A stretch of 64,000 bases of DNA from positions 169,444 through 233,443 of the forward strand of contig NZ_JAMJWE010000005.1 in the NCBI RefSeq assembly GCF_023554105.1, given 5' to 3'. Shown here piece by piece: positions 1 through 8,466 of the stretch. The position numbers and the translations under genes were made by a program. The DNA comes from Brucella sp. 21LCYQ03. Lineage in GTDB: Bacteria > Pseudomonadota > Alphaproteobacteria > Rhizobiales > Rhizobiaceae. The notes under the pieces are model-generated. The model was not told the DNA's origin. It did not search any database and saw only the letters and a list, made by a program, of their open reading frames with translations. Position 1 is the first letter of the stretch. The number at the start of each line of letters is the position of its first letter.

Positions 1-452
1 AGTCCACAGCGTCGGTGATGCTGGTTATCATGGCATCGTCAGCACTTGCATGGGTGTTTTCACTTGAGCAGGCTGGTCAATCGTTGATGCAGTTGATCTC
101 GTCTTTCACCAGTAACCCTTATGCATTCCTCCTGGCGGTCAATGTGATCCTGTTGATCCTTGGTGCGCTGATTGAAGGCACAGCATTGATGATTGTTCTG
201 GTGCCATTGCTGATGCCGACAGTTAAAGCTCTTGGCATTGATCCGGTGCATTTTGGTATTGTTGTTATCGTCAATCTTTCGATTGGAACGCTGACACCGC
301 CAGTCGGCACGGTGATGCTCATGGTTTGCAACATTGCTAAAGTACGCGTTGCAGACTTCACACGTCAGGCATTCAGCATGTATCTCGCGCTGTTTATCCT
401 GTTGGCGCTTGTCACTTATGTGCCGTTTATCTCAACATTTCTGGCACATTGA
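1..452 (+). CDS. TRAP transporter large permease (DctM family), C-terminal part
   Basis: The reading frame is open from the left edge, so only the last ~150 residues of a ~430-residue protein are present. What is visible is strongly hydrophobic with several membrane segments and the DctM-type motifs LLILGALIEGTALMIVLVPL and the GTLTPPVGTVM stretch typical of the last third of the family. TRAP large subunits form the Na+-coupled channel of tripartite importers for carboxylates, sugar acids or similar anions. The substrate cannot be told because the binding protein lies outside the window. The gene ends at a hairpin terminator shared with the convergent ABC operon. Confidence 0.9.
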   Translation, partial: STASVMLVIMASSALAWVFSLEQAGQSLMQLISSFTSNPYAFLLAVNVILLILGALIEGTALMIVLVPLLMPTVKALGIDPVHFGIVVIVNLSIGTLTPPVGTVMLMVCNIAKVRVADFTRQAFSMYLALFILLALVTYVPFISTFLAH

Positions 453-460
453 TTTAAAAG

Positions 461-490
461 AAGGCGCGGAATAATCCGCGCCTTTTACTT
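461..490. terminator. Bidirectional Rho-independent terminator
   Basis: A perfect 10-bp stem (AAGGCGCGGA / TCCGCGCCTT) with an ATAA loop lies between the convergent DctM gene and the ABC permease gene. A-rich and T-rich flanks are present on both sides, so it can serve both strands. Confidence 0.85.
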
Positions 491-1312
491 TACGGCACCC
501 AGTGCCAGCCCTTTGATCAAATAACGCTGCAACCAAACAAACATGATGGCCACAGGCAATGTGGCGACCAATGTTGCGGCCATGACATAATGCCATTCGA
601 CGGTGTAGCGCCCAGCCACCAGTGAGAATACCTGAATAGGCAGCGTGTAGCTCGCCTGACTGCGCAGCATGGTCAGCGCCACGACAAACTCATTCCACGC
701 ATTGATGAAAGTGAAGATTGTCGTCACGGCAATTGCCGGAAGGCAAAGTGGTAGGAACACCTTAACCAACGTTTTGAAACGGCCCGCACCCTCCATCCAA
801 GAGGCTTCTTCTAGGTCTTTTGGGATCGTGTCGAAATAGCTCTGCAACATCCATACCGTAAAGGCGACGTTGAAGGCCATATAGACGGCACCCACCGCTG
901 TAACGCTTTCAATCAGACCATAGGCTGCGAGAAGCCGGAATAGGCCAAGCACCAGAACGATGGGCGAAATCATCTGCGAAATAAGCAGAAATTGCCGGAA
1001 TGCTCCGTCACCTGCAAAGCGAAAGCGAGACATGGCGTAAGCGGCTGGGATCGAGAATACAATCGCGCCGACTGAGGCGATTACCGATACATAGACGGAA
1101 TTTAGAAGTGCTGTGCCAAAGCCCGTACGCACCCACATTTCCGAGAAATTTTGCCAATGAAACTCGCTCGGCCACCATGTCGGTGACAATACTTCCTGGG
1201 GTGGCTTCACAGCGGTAAGAAACATGACTGCAAAGGGAAACAGTGTTAGCACAACCAGCGGTGTGAGGGCGGTCCATGCTAGGATTGTACGTTTTATCTT
1301 GGGCTTATTCAT
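485..1312 (-). CDS. ABC sugar transporter permease (MalG/UgpE-like)
   Basis: A 275-residue inner-membrane protein with about six hydrophobic segments. The ABC permease EAA loop is visible about 70-90 residues before the end ([20 protein letters not shown]), where the ATPase docks. It belongs to the carbohydrate uptake (CUT1) permeases. It overlaps the upstream permease gene by 4 bp (ATGA), a sign of translational coupling. With the binding protein at 2253-3488 and the ATPase at 4443-5498 it forms one importer. Substrate unknown; neighbours (SDR, PLP enzyme) suggest a polyol, sugar or hydroxy-acid derivative. Confidence 0.92.
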   Translation of the reverse strand: MNKPKIKRTILAWTALTPLVVLTLFPFAVMFLTAVKPPQEVLSPTWWPSEFHWQNFSEMWVRTGFGTALLNSVYVSVIASVGAIVFSIPAAYAMSRFRFAGDGAFRQFLLISQMISPIVLVLGLFRLLAAYGLIESVTAVGAVYMAFNVAFTVWMLQSYFDTIPKDLEEASWMEGAGRFKTLVKVFLPLCLPAIAVTTIFTFINAWNEFVVALTMLRSQASYTLPIQVFSLVAGRYTVEWHYVMAATLVATLPVAIMFVWLQRYLIKGLALGAVK

Positions 1313-2178
1313 GCTGGTTCCTTCCGCATGGCAAGGCGAATATAAATCGCGGTAAACACGAGAAGAATTGCCAGCATGATCAGCGATACGGCGGAGGCCT
1401 CACCAAGTTTTCCAAGGCGGAATGCAAGCTTATAGAGATGCGTGACCAGAATGTCGGTTGAGTTTGCTGGTCCGCCTTGCGTCATCACCCATATGATCGG
1501 GAACGAGTTGAAGACGTAGATTGTATTGAGCACAATCGCGATATTGATAAAGGGCCTGAGCAGCGGGAACGTAATTTCACGAAACTGCTGCCAATGATTG
1601 GCACCTTCAAGCGATGATGCTTCATATAGATCGTCTGGAATGGACGATAAACCACCGAGAAAAATCGTGGTGGTAAAAGGAACCGTTACCAAAATGCCGA
1701 CGAGTATCTGCATTGGAAATGCCGTTGCCGCACTTGCCAGCCATTGAATATTGCTGTCGATCAACCCGAGATTGCGAAGCGCCGAATTCAGCATTCCGCT
1801 TTCGCCGTTCAGCGCCCAGCGCCAGACAATCGCGGTCATGGTGAGCGAGACGGCCCAAGGAAGCATGATGATGACACGCGCAACGGATCGCCCGTAAAAA
1901 TCCATATTGAGAATAATTGCAACCGGGATTGAAACAAGCAAAGCGCCGCCGACAACGGCAATCGTCCAGAATCCCGTGCGCCATAAGGCATTGATAAATT
2001 CCTGTGATGCAAAAAGCGCTGAGAAGTTTTCGGTGCCGTTAAAATCGCGCAATTGCCCGAAACGGTTCACATCATGGGTAGCAATCTCTATCAGGTTCAC
2101 AACCGGCCAGAAGATCACCACCGCAGCCAGAAGCAGGCTTGGCAGGATCAGGAAATAGGGCAGTGTGCGATTTTGCAT
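1309..2178 (-). CDS. ABC sugar transporter permease (MalF/UgpA-like)
   Basis: The partner permease, about 289 residues from the ATG at 2178 (MQNRTLPYF...). An upstream GTG at 2226 would add 16 residues but lies inside the hairpin that separates this gene from the binding-protein gene, so the internal ATG is preferred. The EAA loop appears as [20 protein letters not shown]. Six membrane segments are expected. The gene is translationally coupled to the next permease by a 4-bp overlap. Confidence 0.9.
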   Translation of the reverse strand: MQNRTLPYFLILPSLLLAAVVIFWPVVNLIEIATHDVNRFGQLRDFNGTENFSALFASQEFINALWRTGFWTIAVVGGALLVSIPVAIILNMDFYGRSVARVIIMLPWAVSLTMTAIVWRWALNGESGMLNSALRNLGLIDSNIQWLASAATAFPMQILVGILVTVPFTTTIFLGGLSSIPDDLYEASSLEGANHWQQFREITFPLLRPFINIAIVLNTIYVFNSFPIIWVMTQGGPANSTDILVTHLYKLAFRLGKLGEASAVSLIMLAILLVFTAIYIRLAMRKEPA

Positions 2179-2215
2179 CAGCCATAAACCCCATACGTCT
2201 GTTAAATGAAGAATA

Positions 2216-2243
2216 CCCGGCAGCACGCTATGGCACTGCCGGG
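2216..2243 (-). promoter_or_regulatory. Intercistronic stem-loop after binding-protein gene
   Basis: An 8-bp perfect inverted repeat (CCCGGCAG / CTGCCGGG) with a 12-nt loop lies between the binding-protein stop and the first permease. There is no U-run. In ABC operons such stem-loops usually protect the upstream mRNA so that the binding protein outnumbers the membrane subunits; that role is inferred here. Confidence 0.6.
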
Positions 2244-2252
2244 AGACGGGAT

Positions 2253-3488
2253 TTATTTCTTCAGGATGGCGTCTGCTTTACCAGCCGCTTCCTTAAGCAC
2301 CGCATCCGGCTCGCCTTTGCCAAGATAGATCGTCTGCATCGCATTGGATGTAATGTCAGCAATTTCTTCCCAACCCGGAATGACGGGCGCAAAACGCGCA
2401 TCGGGGAGAAGGGCAGTGAAGGCTGCGAGATCGGCATTATTGACGTAATAATCCATCTTCGCTTCTTCCTTGTTCACAGGAAGGAAGCCTTCGCCCTGTG
2501 TGAACTTGGCGCGCCAGTCGGTCTGGAACAGGAAGTCGAGTACCTTCCATGCTTCTTCCTTGTTCTTGGAGTTCTCGAACATGATAACCGAGTCCGTCAC
2601 GCCATAGGTGCCACGCGCGCCCGTCGGACCAGCAGGAATTGCTGCAACGCCATATTTAAGATTTGGCGCTTCTTCCTTGATCTGGTTGGACAAAAACGGC
2701 GCGGTAATCATCATGCCGACTTTGCCCTGCTTGAAGAGGTTCTGCACGTCCTCACGCGAATAAGAGGTCACGCCCGGCTGTGTCAGTCCGTCATCGATCA
2801 TCGACTTGTAGAGCTTGGCCGCTTCAAGCGCGCCGGGCGAGCTCAGGCCCGACGTGCCATCCTTGTTAAGGATTTCAGCGCCTTGTGACCACATGGCGTA
2901 ATAGTAATAGACGTCAGTCTCGATTTCCTTGCCCTGCAAGCCGTAACCATAGTTTTCACCACCCAGTGCTTTGATTTTCTCTGCTGCGGCTTTTACTTCA
3001 TCCCATGTTGCAGGCGGATTGGCGACACCTGCTTTTTCCAGCAAATCCTTGTTGTAATACATGGCGCGCGCCGATGCCGCGATTGGCAGACCGTAGGTTT
3101 TGTCCTCAAGGACAGAAGGCGAGAGGAAAGTTTCGATGAAACGTCCCTTGAAAGCATCATCCATATAGCCATCAAGCGGCTCAGCAATGCCCTGTTGTAC
3201 GAAATCGATCAGCCAGCGTGTGCCGATAATCGAAAGATCAGCATTTGTTCCAGCCGAAATATCAGTGGTCAGCTTTTGCAGCAGTACATCCCATGGCACG
3301 ACTTCAAAATTGAGCGTGATGCCGGGATTCTCGGCTTCAAAAGCCTTCTTGACTTCATCAAAATAAGGTTTGGTTTTGGAGCTGTATTCAGCGACCGTCA
3401 TGCGCACTTCGCCGGCTTCAGCAAAAGAGCTCAGTGCGAGAATGCTTAATCCGGCCAGAAGGCCAGCCTTCCATTTTGCTATCGTCAT
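2253..3488 (-). CDS. ABC transporter substrate-binding protein, family 1 (sugar)
   Basis: A 411-residue periplasmic protein. Residues 1-25 are a Sec signal peptide ending AEA, followed by a family 1 solute-binding fold ([10 protein letters not shown]..., later [23 protein letters not shown], typical of CUT1 binding proteins). It is the first gene of the minus-strand transcript binding protein-permease-permease. The divergent operon opposite carries the ATPase and an RpiR regulator. Family membership is clear; the ligand is not. Confidence 0.92.
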   Translation of the reverse strand: MTIAKWKAGLLAGLSILALSSFAEAGEVRMTVAEYSSKTKPYFDEVKKAFEAENPGITLNFEVVPWDVLLQKLTTDISAGTNADLSIIGTRWLIDFVQQGIAEPLDGYMDDAFKGRFIETFLSPSVLEDKTYGLPIAASARAMYYNKDLLEKAGVANPPATWDEVKAAAEKIKALGGENYGYGLQGKEIETDVYYYYAMWSQGAEILNKDGTSGLSSPGALEAAKLYKSMIDDGLTQPGVTSYSREDVQNLFKQGKVGMMITAPFLSNQIKEEAPNLKYGVAAIPAGPTGARGTYGVTDSVIMFENSKNKEEAWKVLDFLFQTDWRAKFTQGEGFLPVNKEEAKMDYYVNNADLAAFTALLPDARFAPVIPGWEEIADITSNAMQTIYLGKGEPDAVLKEAAGKADAILKK

Positions 3489-3518
3489 GTTTCCGTTCCC
3501 TTTTTCGGTATTGCTTGA

Positions 3519-3602
3519 TGCAAACTTATGCTTATTTTTGTTATTTTCTTACATTATCGGCAAATCGAGCGCTTTCAAGTAAAAAGTTTTGTTGCAAACT
3601 TA
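3519..3602. promoter_or_regulatory. Candidate operator in divergent intergenic region (RpiR?)
   Basis: The 10-mer TGCAAACTTA occurs twice, at 3519-3528 and 3593-3602, 74 bp apart (about seven helical turns). The second copy is part of an inverted repeat AAGTTT-N6-AAACTT at 3584-3601, a geometry like the GGAA-N6-TTCC sites of RpiR-type IolR. The region divides the two halves of one transport system, so a local RpiR operator is plausible. The assignment is inference. Confidence 0.4.
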
Positions 3603-3665
3603 CATTTTCACTTTTAGGCTGAAGCCAAATAAAGGTGCGAAACGCGCCGTATAAAGGGGAATGAA

Positions 3666-4439
3666 GTGGAGAGTTCAGGCGAATTTGCCGGAAAATCCGT
3701 ATTGATAACGGGCGCAGGTGGTGGGGTGGGAACGGCACTTGTTGAGCTGTTCGCGTCTCGCGGTGCACGCGTTATTGGTTGCGATTTGACGCTTGAGGCG
3801 ATGCCGGGCGATTGTTTCTCCAGCCGTCATGCTTTTGACCTTGCTGCGCCTGAAACCTTGGAGCAAGCGTCGCAAGACATTATCGCTTCAGACGGTATCC
3901 CCGATATTGTCATCAACAATGCGGGCTGGACCCGTGCCGACACGTTTGAGGCGCTTGATCACGGCAAAACCATAACGGAAATCAATATTAATCTGACAAG
4001 TGTTACGGTGTTTTCAACGGCTCTCGCGCGTGCAATGGCCGAGCGAGGTAGTGGCGCCTTCGTTTTTATTTCGTCGATCAATTCACTCATGCATTTTGGC
4101 AATCCTGCCTATGCGGCTGCAAAGGCGGGTATCAATGCTTTTGCCCGCGCATTGGCCGTTGAATATGGTCCGAAAGGTCTACGTGCAAATGTCGTTTGTC
4201 CCGGTTCAATCCGAACCGCTGCATGGGATCATCGGATTGCGAAAGACCCCGCGGTTCTGGAAAAACTACGCAGGCTTTACCCACTAGGACGCATCGTCAA
4301 TGTGGGTGAGGTGGCGGAAGCCGTGGCGTTTTTGGCATCTGATCGAGCCTCCGGCATAACGGGGACGGTTCTGCCAGTTGATGCAGGCCTGATGGCTGGG
4401 TGCAGGCCTTTTATTGATGATATTTTAGGTGGGAACTGA
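3666..4439 (+). CDS. Short-chain dehydrogenase/reductase
   Basis: A 257-residue classical SDR. The dinucleotide-binding motif TGAGGGVG is at residues 15-22, NNAG follows in the middle, and the catalytic Ser and YAAAK are present (SSINS..., NPAYAAAKAG). The start is GTG at 3666, preceded by AAAGGGGA at good spacing. SDRs oxidise or reduce an alcohol/ketone with NAD(P)(H). As the first gene opposite the importer it probably catalyses the first oxidation of the imported compound. Four bases separate it from the ATPase gene. Confidence 0.9.
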   Translation: MESSGEFAGKSVLITGAGGGVGTALVELFASRGARVIGCDLTLEAMPGDCFSSRHAFDLAAPETLEQASQDIIASDGIPDIVINNAGWTRADTFEALDHGKTITEININLTSVTVFSTALARAMAERGSGAFVFISSINSLMHFGNPAYAAAKAGINAFARALAVEYGPKGLRANVVCPGSIRTAAWDHRIAKDPAVLEKLRRLYPLGRIVNVGEVAEAVAFLASDRASGITGTVLPVDAGLMAGCRPFIDDILGGN

Positions 4440-4442
4440 GCC

Positions 4443-5498
4443 ATGAAGAATGTTTCCTTGCGCGGAATTACCAAGACTTTCGGTCAGCTCAACGTCCTTG
4501 ATCGGATTGATCTTGATATTGAAGATGGCGAATTTCTGGTTCTCGTCGGGCCGTCCGGCTGTGGCAAGTCCACGCTGTTGCGCATGGTTGCAGGTCTTGA
4601 GCCGATCTCCGGTGGCGATCTGATTATTGGCGGCGAACGCGCCAATGAGTTGTCGCCGCAAAAGCGTAATATCGCGATGGTGTTTCAGTCCTATGCGCTG
4701 TTTCCCCATATGACGGCGCGAGAGAATATCGGTTTTGGCCCGCGCATTCGTGGTGAAGATAAAGCAACGACAGCAGCCAAAGTCGACAAGGCCGCAGGTA
4801 TTCTCAATTTGCATTCCTATCTTGATCGTTATCCGCGTCAGCTTTCAGGTGGTCAGCGTCAGCGCGTGGCGATGGGTCGGGCCATTGTGCGCGAACCATC
4901 GGTGTTTTTGTTTGATGAGCCGCTCTCCAATCTTGATGCGCAACTGCGTGTCCAAATGCGTACGGAAATCAAGGCTTTGCACCAGCGGCTTAAATCAACT
5001 GTGATTTATGTCACCCATGATCAGATTGAGGCCATGACTATGGCCGACCGGATTGTAGTGATGAATCAGGGTCGGATTCAGCAGATCGGTGCGCCGCTCG
5101 ATCTTTATGACCGACCCGCCAATAAATTTGTGGCAGGCTTCATTGGATCGCCGTCGATGAGTTTCATTCCGGGAGCGGTTTCGGAGGCCGGAATGTTCCG
5201 CACCAATGATGGTGGGACGATTGCCGTGCCGGGACGTGTCATATCCAAAGGCTCGGCCGAATTGGGCATTCGACCAGAAAATTTCGTTGTCGATACTGAG
5301 GGTAACGGCCTGTCGCTGTCGGTTGAAGTAGTGGAACCGACCGGGCCGGAAACACATGTTTATGGAAAAATTTCGGGTTCCCCCGTGCGGGCAGTCTTTC
5401 GCGAGCGTATTCATTTTGCGCCGGGAGATCGAGTTCCTGTAACGGCAAGGCCGGAACATATCCATCTGTTTGATAAGGAAAGCGGATTGCCGCTATAG
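4443..5498 (+). CDS. ABC transporter ATPase (UgpC/MalK-like)
   Basis: A 351-residue cytoplasmic ATPase. Walker A GPSGCGKST, Q-loop VFQSYALFPH, signature LSGGQRQRVAMGRA, Walker B FLFDEPLSNLD and H-loop THDQ are all intact. A C-terminal TOBE domain (about residues 240-350) marks it as a MalK-type carbohydrate ATPase. It energises the divergent permeases at 485-2178, which have no other ATPase nearby. Confidence 0.93.
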   Translation: MKNVSLRGITKTFGQLNVLDRIDLDIEDGEFLVLVGPSGCGKSTLLRMVAGLEPISGGDLIIGGERANELSPQKRNIAMVFQSYALFPHMTARENIGFGPRIRGEDKATTAAKVDKAAGILNLHSYLDRYPRQLSGGQRQRVAMGRAIVREPSVFLFDEPLSNLDAQLRVQMRTEIKALHQRLKSTVIYVTHDQIEAMTMADRIVVMNQGRIQQIGAPLDLYDRPANKFVAGFIGSPSMSFIPGAVSEAGMFRTNDGGTIAVPGRVISKGSAELGIRPENFVVDTEGNGLSLSVEVVEPTGPETHVYGKISGSPVRAVFRERIHFAPGDRVPVTARPEHIHLFDKESGLPL

Positions 5499-5505
5499 AA
5501 TTCGC

Positions 5506-6387
5506 ATGAGCAAAATCGCCGACATCCTATCGCAGCTTCACGCTGTTGCGCAGGACGGATCAAAATCCGATAGGAGGCTGGCTGCTCTGGTGCTTGCCGA
5601 GCCAGATTCCATATCGAAGGCTGCTATTTCGGAAATTGCGCAACGAGCAGGTGTCAGCGAGCCGACAGTGACCCGGTTTTGCAGATCACTTGGTTGCGAT
5701 GGCGTGCGTGATTTCAAGTTTTTTCTGGCGCAGGCGCTGGCTATTGGTGGTCAATATCTGACCGCAGAAGCTCCCACGCGCGATGTTCGCGAGGCTCGGA
5801 TTGCGCTTGCGGTGACCGATGGTGCAATTTCCGCCATTCAGCGCGCCAGTGATAATCTCGATATGTCGCTCATCATGAATATCGCCGAACGAATTGCCGT
5901 CTCATCTTCTGTGCTGTGTGTTGGTTCGGGCGGTATTTCTTCGATGATGGCAACTGAAATGCAAAACCGGCTTTTCCGGCTTGGCGTTCCCGTGGTTTCA
6001 CATGTTGATGGGCAATTGCAGCGTATGTATGCAGCCATTGCTACACCGGAGATGACGGTCATCGCCTTTTCGATCTCCGGCTATGCCCGTTCAGTGATTG
6101 AGGCTGTAGAAATTGCTAAGCAATACGGTGCGGAAACTGTGGCCATTACAGCACCGGTTTCAGAACTTGCGGGAACCGCAAACACGGTTGTGCCGTTTCT
6201 AGTTAATGAAGATGGAAATCTTTTTAAACCAACATCTTCGCGCTTTGCTTTGTTGGCAATCGTGGACGTGATCGCAACTGCGACCGCTGAAACACGCGGG
6301 CCAGAAGTGCTTGAACGTCTGCGACGCATCAAACAAAGCCTGAATACGCTTAAAGTAGATGATCCGAGTTTGCCGCTGGGAGATTGA
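5506..6387 (+). CDS. RpiR-family transcriptional regulator (HTH + SIS)
   Basis: A 293-residue regulator starting at the ATG at 5506 (MSKIADIL...); a longer frame upstream overlaps the ATPase gene and adds nothing conserved. The N-terminal HTH_6 domain (about residues 1-77, AQRAGVSEPTVTRFCRSLGC) binds DNA. The SIS domain (about 110-250, FSISGYARSVIEAVEIAKQY) senses a phospho-sugar or related ligand in this family. It lies inside the operon it probably regulates. Confidence 0.9.
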   Translation: MSKIADILSQLHAVAQDGSKSDRRLAALVLAEPDSISKAAISEIAQRAGVSEPTVTRFCRSLGCDGVRDFKFFLAQALAIGGQYLTAEAPTRDVREARIALAVTDGAISAIQRASDNLDMSLIMNIAERIAVSSSVLCVGSGGISSMMATEMQNRLFRLGVPVVSHVDGQLQRMYAAIATPEMTVIAFSISGYARSVIEAVEIAKQYGAETVAITAPVSELAGTANTVVPFLVNEDGNLFKPTSSRFALLAIVDVIATATAETRGPEVLERLRRIKQSLNTLKVDDPSLPLGD

Positions 6388-6391
6388 ATGA

Positions 6392-7456
6392 ATGACAAGA
6401 CCTAATACCGTTGGCGAAATTGATACGCCTGCCATCCTGATTGATGTTAACCGCGTGCAGGCGAACATTATCAAAGCGCAAGCACATGCCGATGCGATCG
6501 GAGTTAAATTGCGTCCGCATATCAAGACGCATAAGCTTCCCTATTTTGCACGACGACAGCTCGAGGCGGGCGCCGTGGGTATTACCTGTCAAAAGCTTGG
6601 CGAAGCTGAAGTCATGGCGGATGCGGGCATCATTGATATTTTCTTGCCGTATAATATTTTAGGTAAGCAGAAACTCGACAGGCTTTATGCCCTGCACCAG
6701 CGCATTTCGATTTCGGTGACCGTTGATAATGCAACGAGTCTTCATGGGCTGGCTCAGCGTTTCATAAATGAAGGTCGCCCGCTCAAAGTGCTTGTTGAAT
6801 GCGACACCGGCATGGGGCGCTGTGGTGTGCAAACAGCCGAAGAGGCGCTTGAACTCGCCCGGCAGATCAGCCAGAGCGAAGGTCTGCACTTCGGTGGCCT
6901 GATGACCTATCCTGCGACTGGCAAGGCCGAACAGGCTGAACAATGGCTGCGCGCTGCGCGTGACCTTCTGGCGGCAAACGGCCTTTCTTGCGAAACAATC
7001 TCCAGCGGCGGCACGCCGGATATGCGGCTTTCGCCGACTGACAGTGTCGTTACTGAATATCGCCCTGGTACATATATCTATTTTGACCGTTTTCAGGTGG
7101 CAAAAGGCGCGGCAACGCTCGACGATTGCGCTTTGACGGTACTTGCGACAATTGTCAGTCATCCCACGGAAGACCGCGCGATTATCGATGCTGGTTCAAA
7201 ATCACTTTCCAGCGATACGCTTGGATTGCCTGATTTTGGCGAGCTGGCTGGCAGGCCGGATGCAAGGGTGACAGGTCTGAGCGAAGAGCATGGCACAGTT
7301 AAGGGCGATATTGCAGGCTTAAAAGTCGGTGATAAGGTGCGGGTTATTCCTGATCACGTCTGTGTTGTTTCCAATCTCTTCGATGAAGTTCACCTGATTT
7401 CCGGCGATGATGTTATCGACATTTTGCCTGTTGCAGCGCGCGGGAAACTTCGATGA
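6392..7456 (+). CDS. D-threonine aldolase/D-serine dehydratase-like PLP enzyme (alanine racemase N-terminal fold)
   Basis: A 354-residue fold-type III PLP enzyme. The PLP lysine lies in RPHIKTHK (about residues 48-55), and the phosphate/glycine loop SGGTPD is at about 208-213. The C-terminal PDHVCVVSNLFDEVHL has the His-x-Cys pair that binds the divalent metal in D-threonine aldolases and DSD1-type dehydratases. These enzymes cleave or dehydrate D-beta-hydroxy amino acids. Its presence in a sugar-type ABC operon suggests a D-hydroxy-amino acid or amino-polyol intermediate. It overlaps the next gene by 4 bp. Confidence 0.85.
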   Translation: MTRPNTVGEIDTPAILIDVNRVQANIIKAQAHADAIGVKLRPHIKTHKLPYFARRQLEAGAVGITCQKLGEAEVMADAGIIDIFLPYNILGKQKLDRLYALHQRISISVTVDNATSLHGLAQRFINEGRPLKVLVECDTGMGRCGVQTAEEALELARQISQSEGLHFGGLMTYPATGKAEQAEQWLRAARDLLAANGLSCETISSGGTPDMRLSPTDSVVTEYRPGTYIYFDRFQVAKGAATLDDCALTVLATIVSHPTEDRAIIDAGSKSLSSDTLGLPDFGELAGRPDARVTGLSEEHGTVKGDIAGLKVGDKVRVIPDHVCVVSNLFDEVHLISGDDVIDILPVAARGKLR

Positions 7457-7926
7457 AACATGCTGTTAATCCCTTTGTCGGAGATAAGGATCGCGAGCAA
7501 ATATGGGATATGCTTGTGCGTCGGGACATAGAAGCATTCGTGAGCCAGAACTGGTCGCTGGTTGCCGATGATTTTGACGAGGTGCGGTTTCTCGGTATTC
7601 ACGCGCATGGCGAAGCCAATCCTGATAAATGGGATGCGGCTTTTCCAACGTTGAATAGCTATCGTGATGAATGGCTGCGACAGGCGGCGACAAGTGCGGC
7701 AACTGAATATGCCGAGCCACTTTCAGACGGCGTGTTTCGAGCAACGCGACTCAATGTGATTGATATCAACGGTGATGTTGCCGTTGCGCGTAAAAAATTT
7801 GACGGAACCATCGCTAAAGCAGACGGAACACGGGATATTCTGAACTGGCAAACGCTTTATTTTTGTCGTGGCGACGGCGAACGTTGGCGCATAACGGGCT
7901 TCGTTGGCTATATGGTTAACGATTGA
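7453..7926 (+). CDS. NTF2/SnoaL-like protein of unknown function
   Basis: A 157-residue protein translationally coupled to the PLP enzyme (ATGA overlap). The helix-rich N-terminus, the sheet-forming C-terminus and the ending WRITGFVGYMVND are typical of NTF2-like folds (steroid-isomerase or dehydratase-like, or small-ligand binding). No catalytic residue can be assigned with confidence. Position suggests a role on an intermediate of the same pathway. Confidence 0.6.
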   Translation: MKHAVNPFVGDKDREQIWDMLVRRDIEAFVSQNWSLVADDFDEVRFLGIHAHGEANPDKWDAAFPTLNSYRDEWLRQAATSAATEYAEPLSDGVFRATRLNVIDINGDVAVARKKFDGTIAKADGTRDILNWQTLYFCRGDGERWRITGFVGYMVND

Positions 7927-8466
7927 TTGAAACGCGTTAAATAATCTCGCAAATTTGGGAACGGATCGGTTGGTCTGCGCCCATTTTTCTGGCAAATAAT
8001 GCCATATATTGCACAAGTATAATCATACAAATTCACTGTAATTATGCAGAATTATATTCTGCGAATACTAAATTGTCTCATGTCGCAGCCGATTGCATAT
8101 TTGTCGCAGCTCGCTCCTGTGCAGCCCTTCCAGCGGATTACTATCATAGGCAGGTTGACCGATTAAATCCGATAACCGGATAGGTTGGTTCGCCTTCGTA
8201 TTTCGTCGCGCAACCCATCAAAAATAATCAAGGGGACGGGTCGCGCATAGATGAATCCGTGACTGTGGGTGGACATGTCGGGAAATGGCCTATATAAATA
8301 GATCACACCAATCGATAATCATTCCATGTGGGCATGTCGTTGCCCGCAAGTTGCGCATGTCAAATTCGCGCATGAATGAAGAAATAAAAATGATAAAAAG
8401 GAGATTAAACCCACCAGCACAGTGGGGTTAAACATAATGCATGGTATTTTATACAAGGATGAAAGT
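7927..8466. other. Intergenic region upstream of proVWX with palindromes and leader structure
   Basis: 540 bp without a convincing gene. At 8046-8062 is a perfect inverted repeat GCAGAAT-TAT-ATTCTGC. At 8396-8403 is a strong SD-like AAAAGGAG with no start codon at usual spacing. At 8405-8431 is a hairpin (10-bp arms, one mismatch) ending 35 nt before the proV start. A 13-codon frame (8390-8431) ends exactly at the hairpin. These look like transcriptional and leader control of an osmoregulated operon, but none is identified. Confidence 0.45.

Noticed and set aside
5470..5505. Twelve-residue N-terminal extension of the RpiR regulator
   Set aside because: It overlaps the ATPase gene and the added residues are not typical of the family; ATG 5506 gives the normal length.
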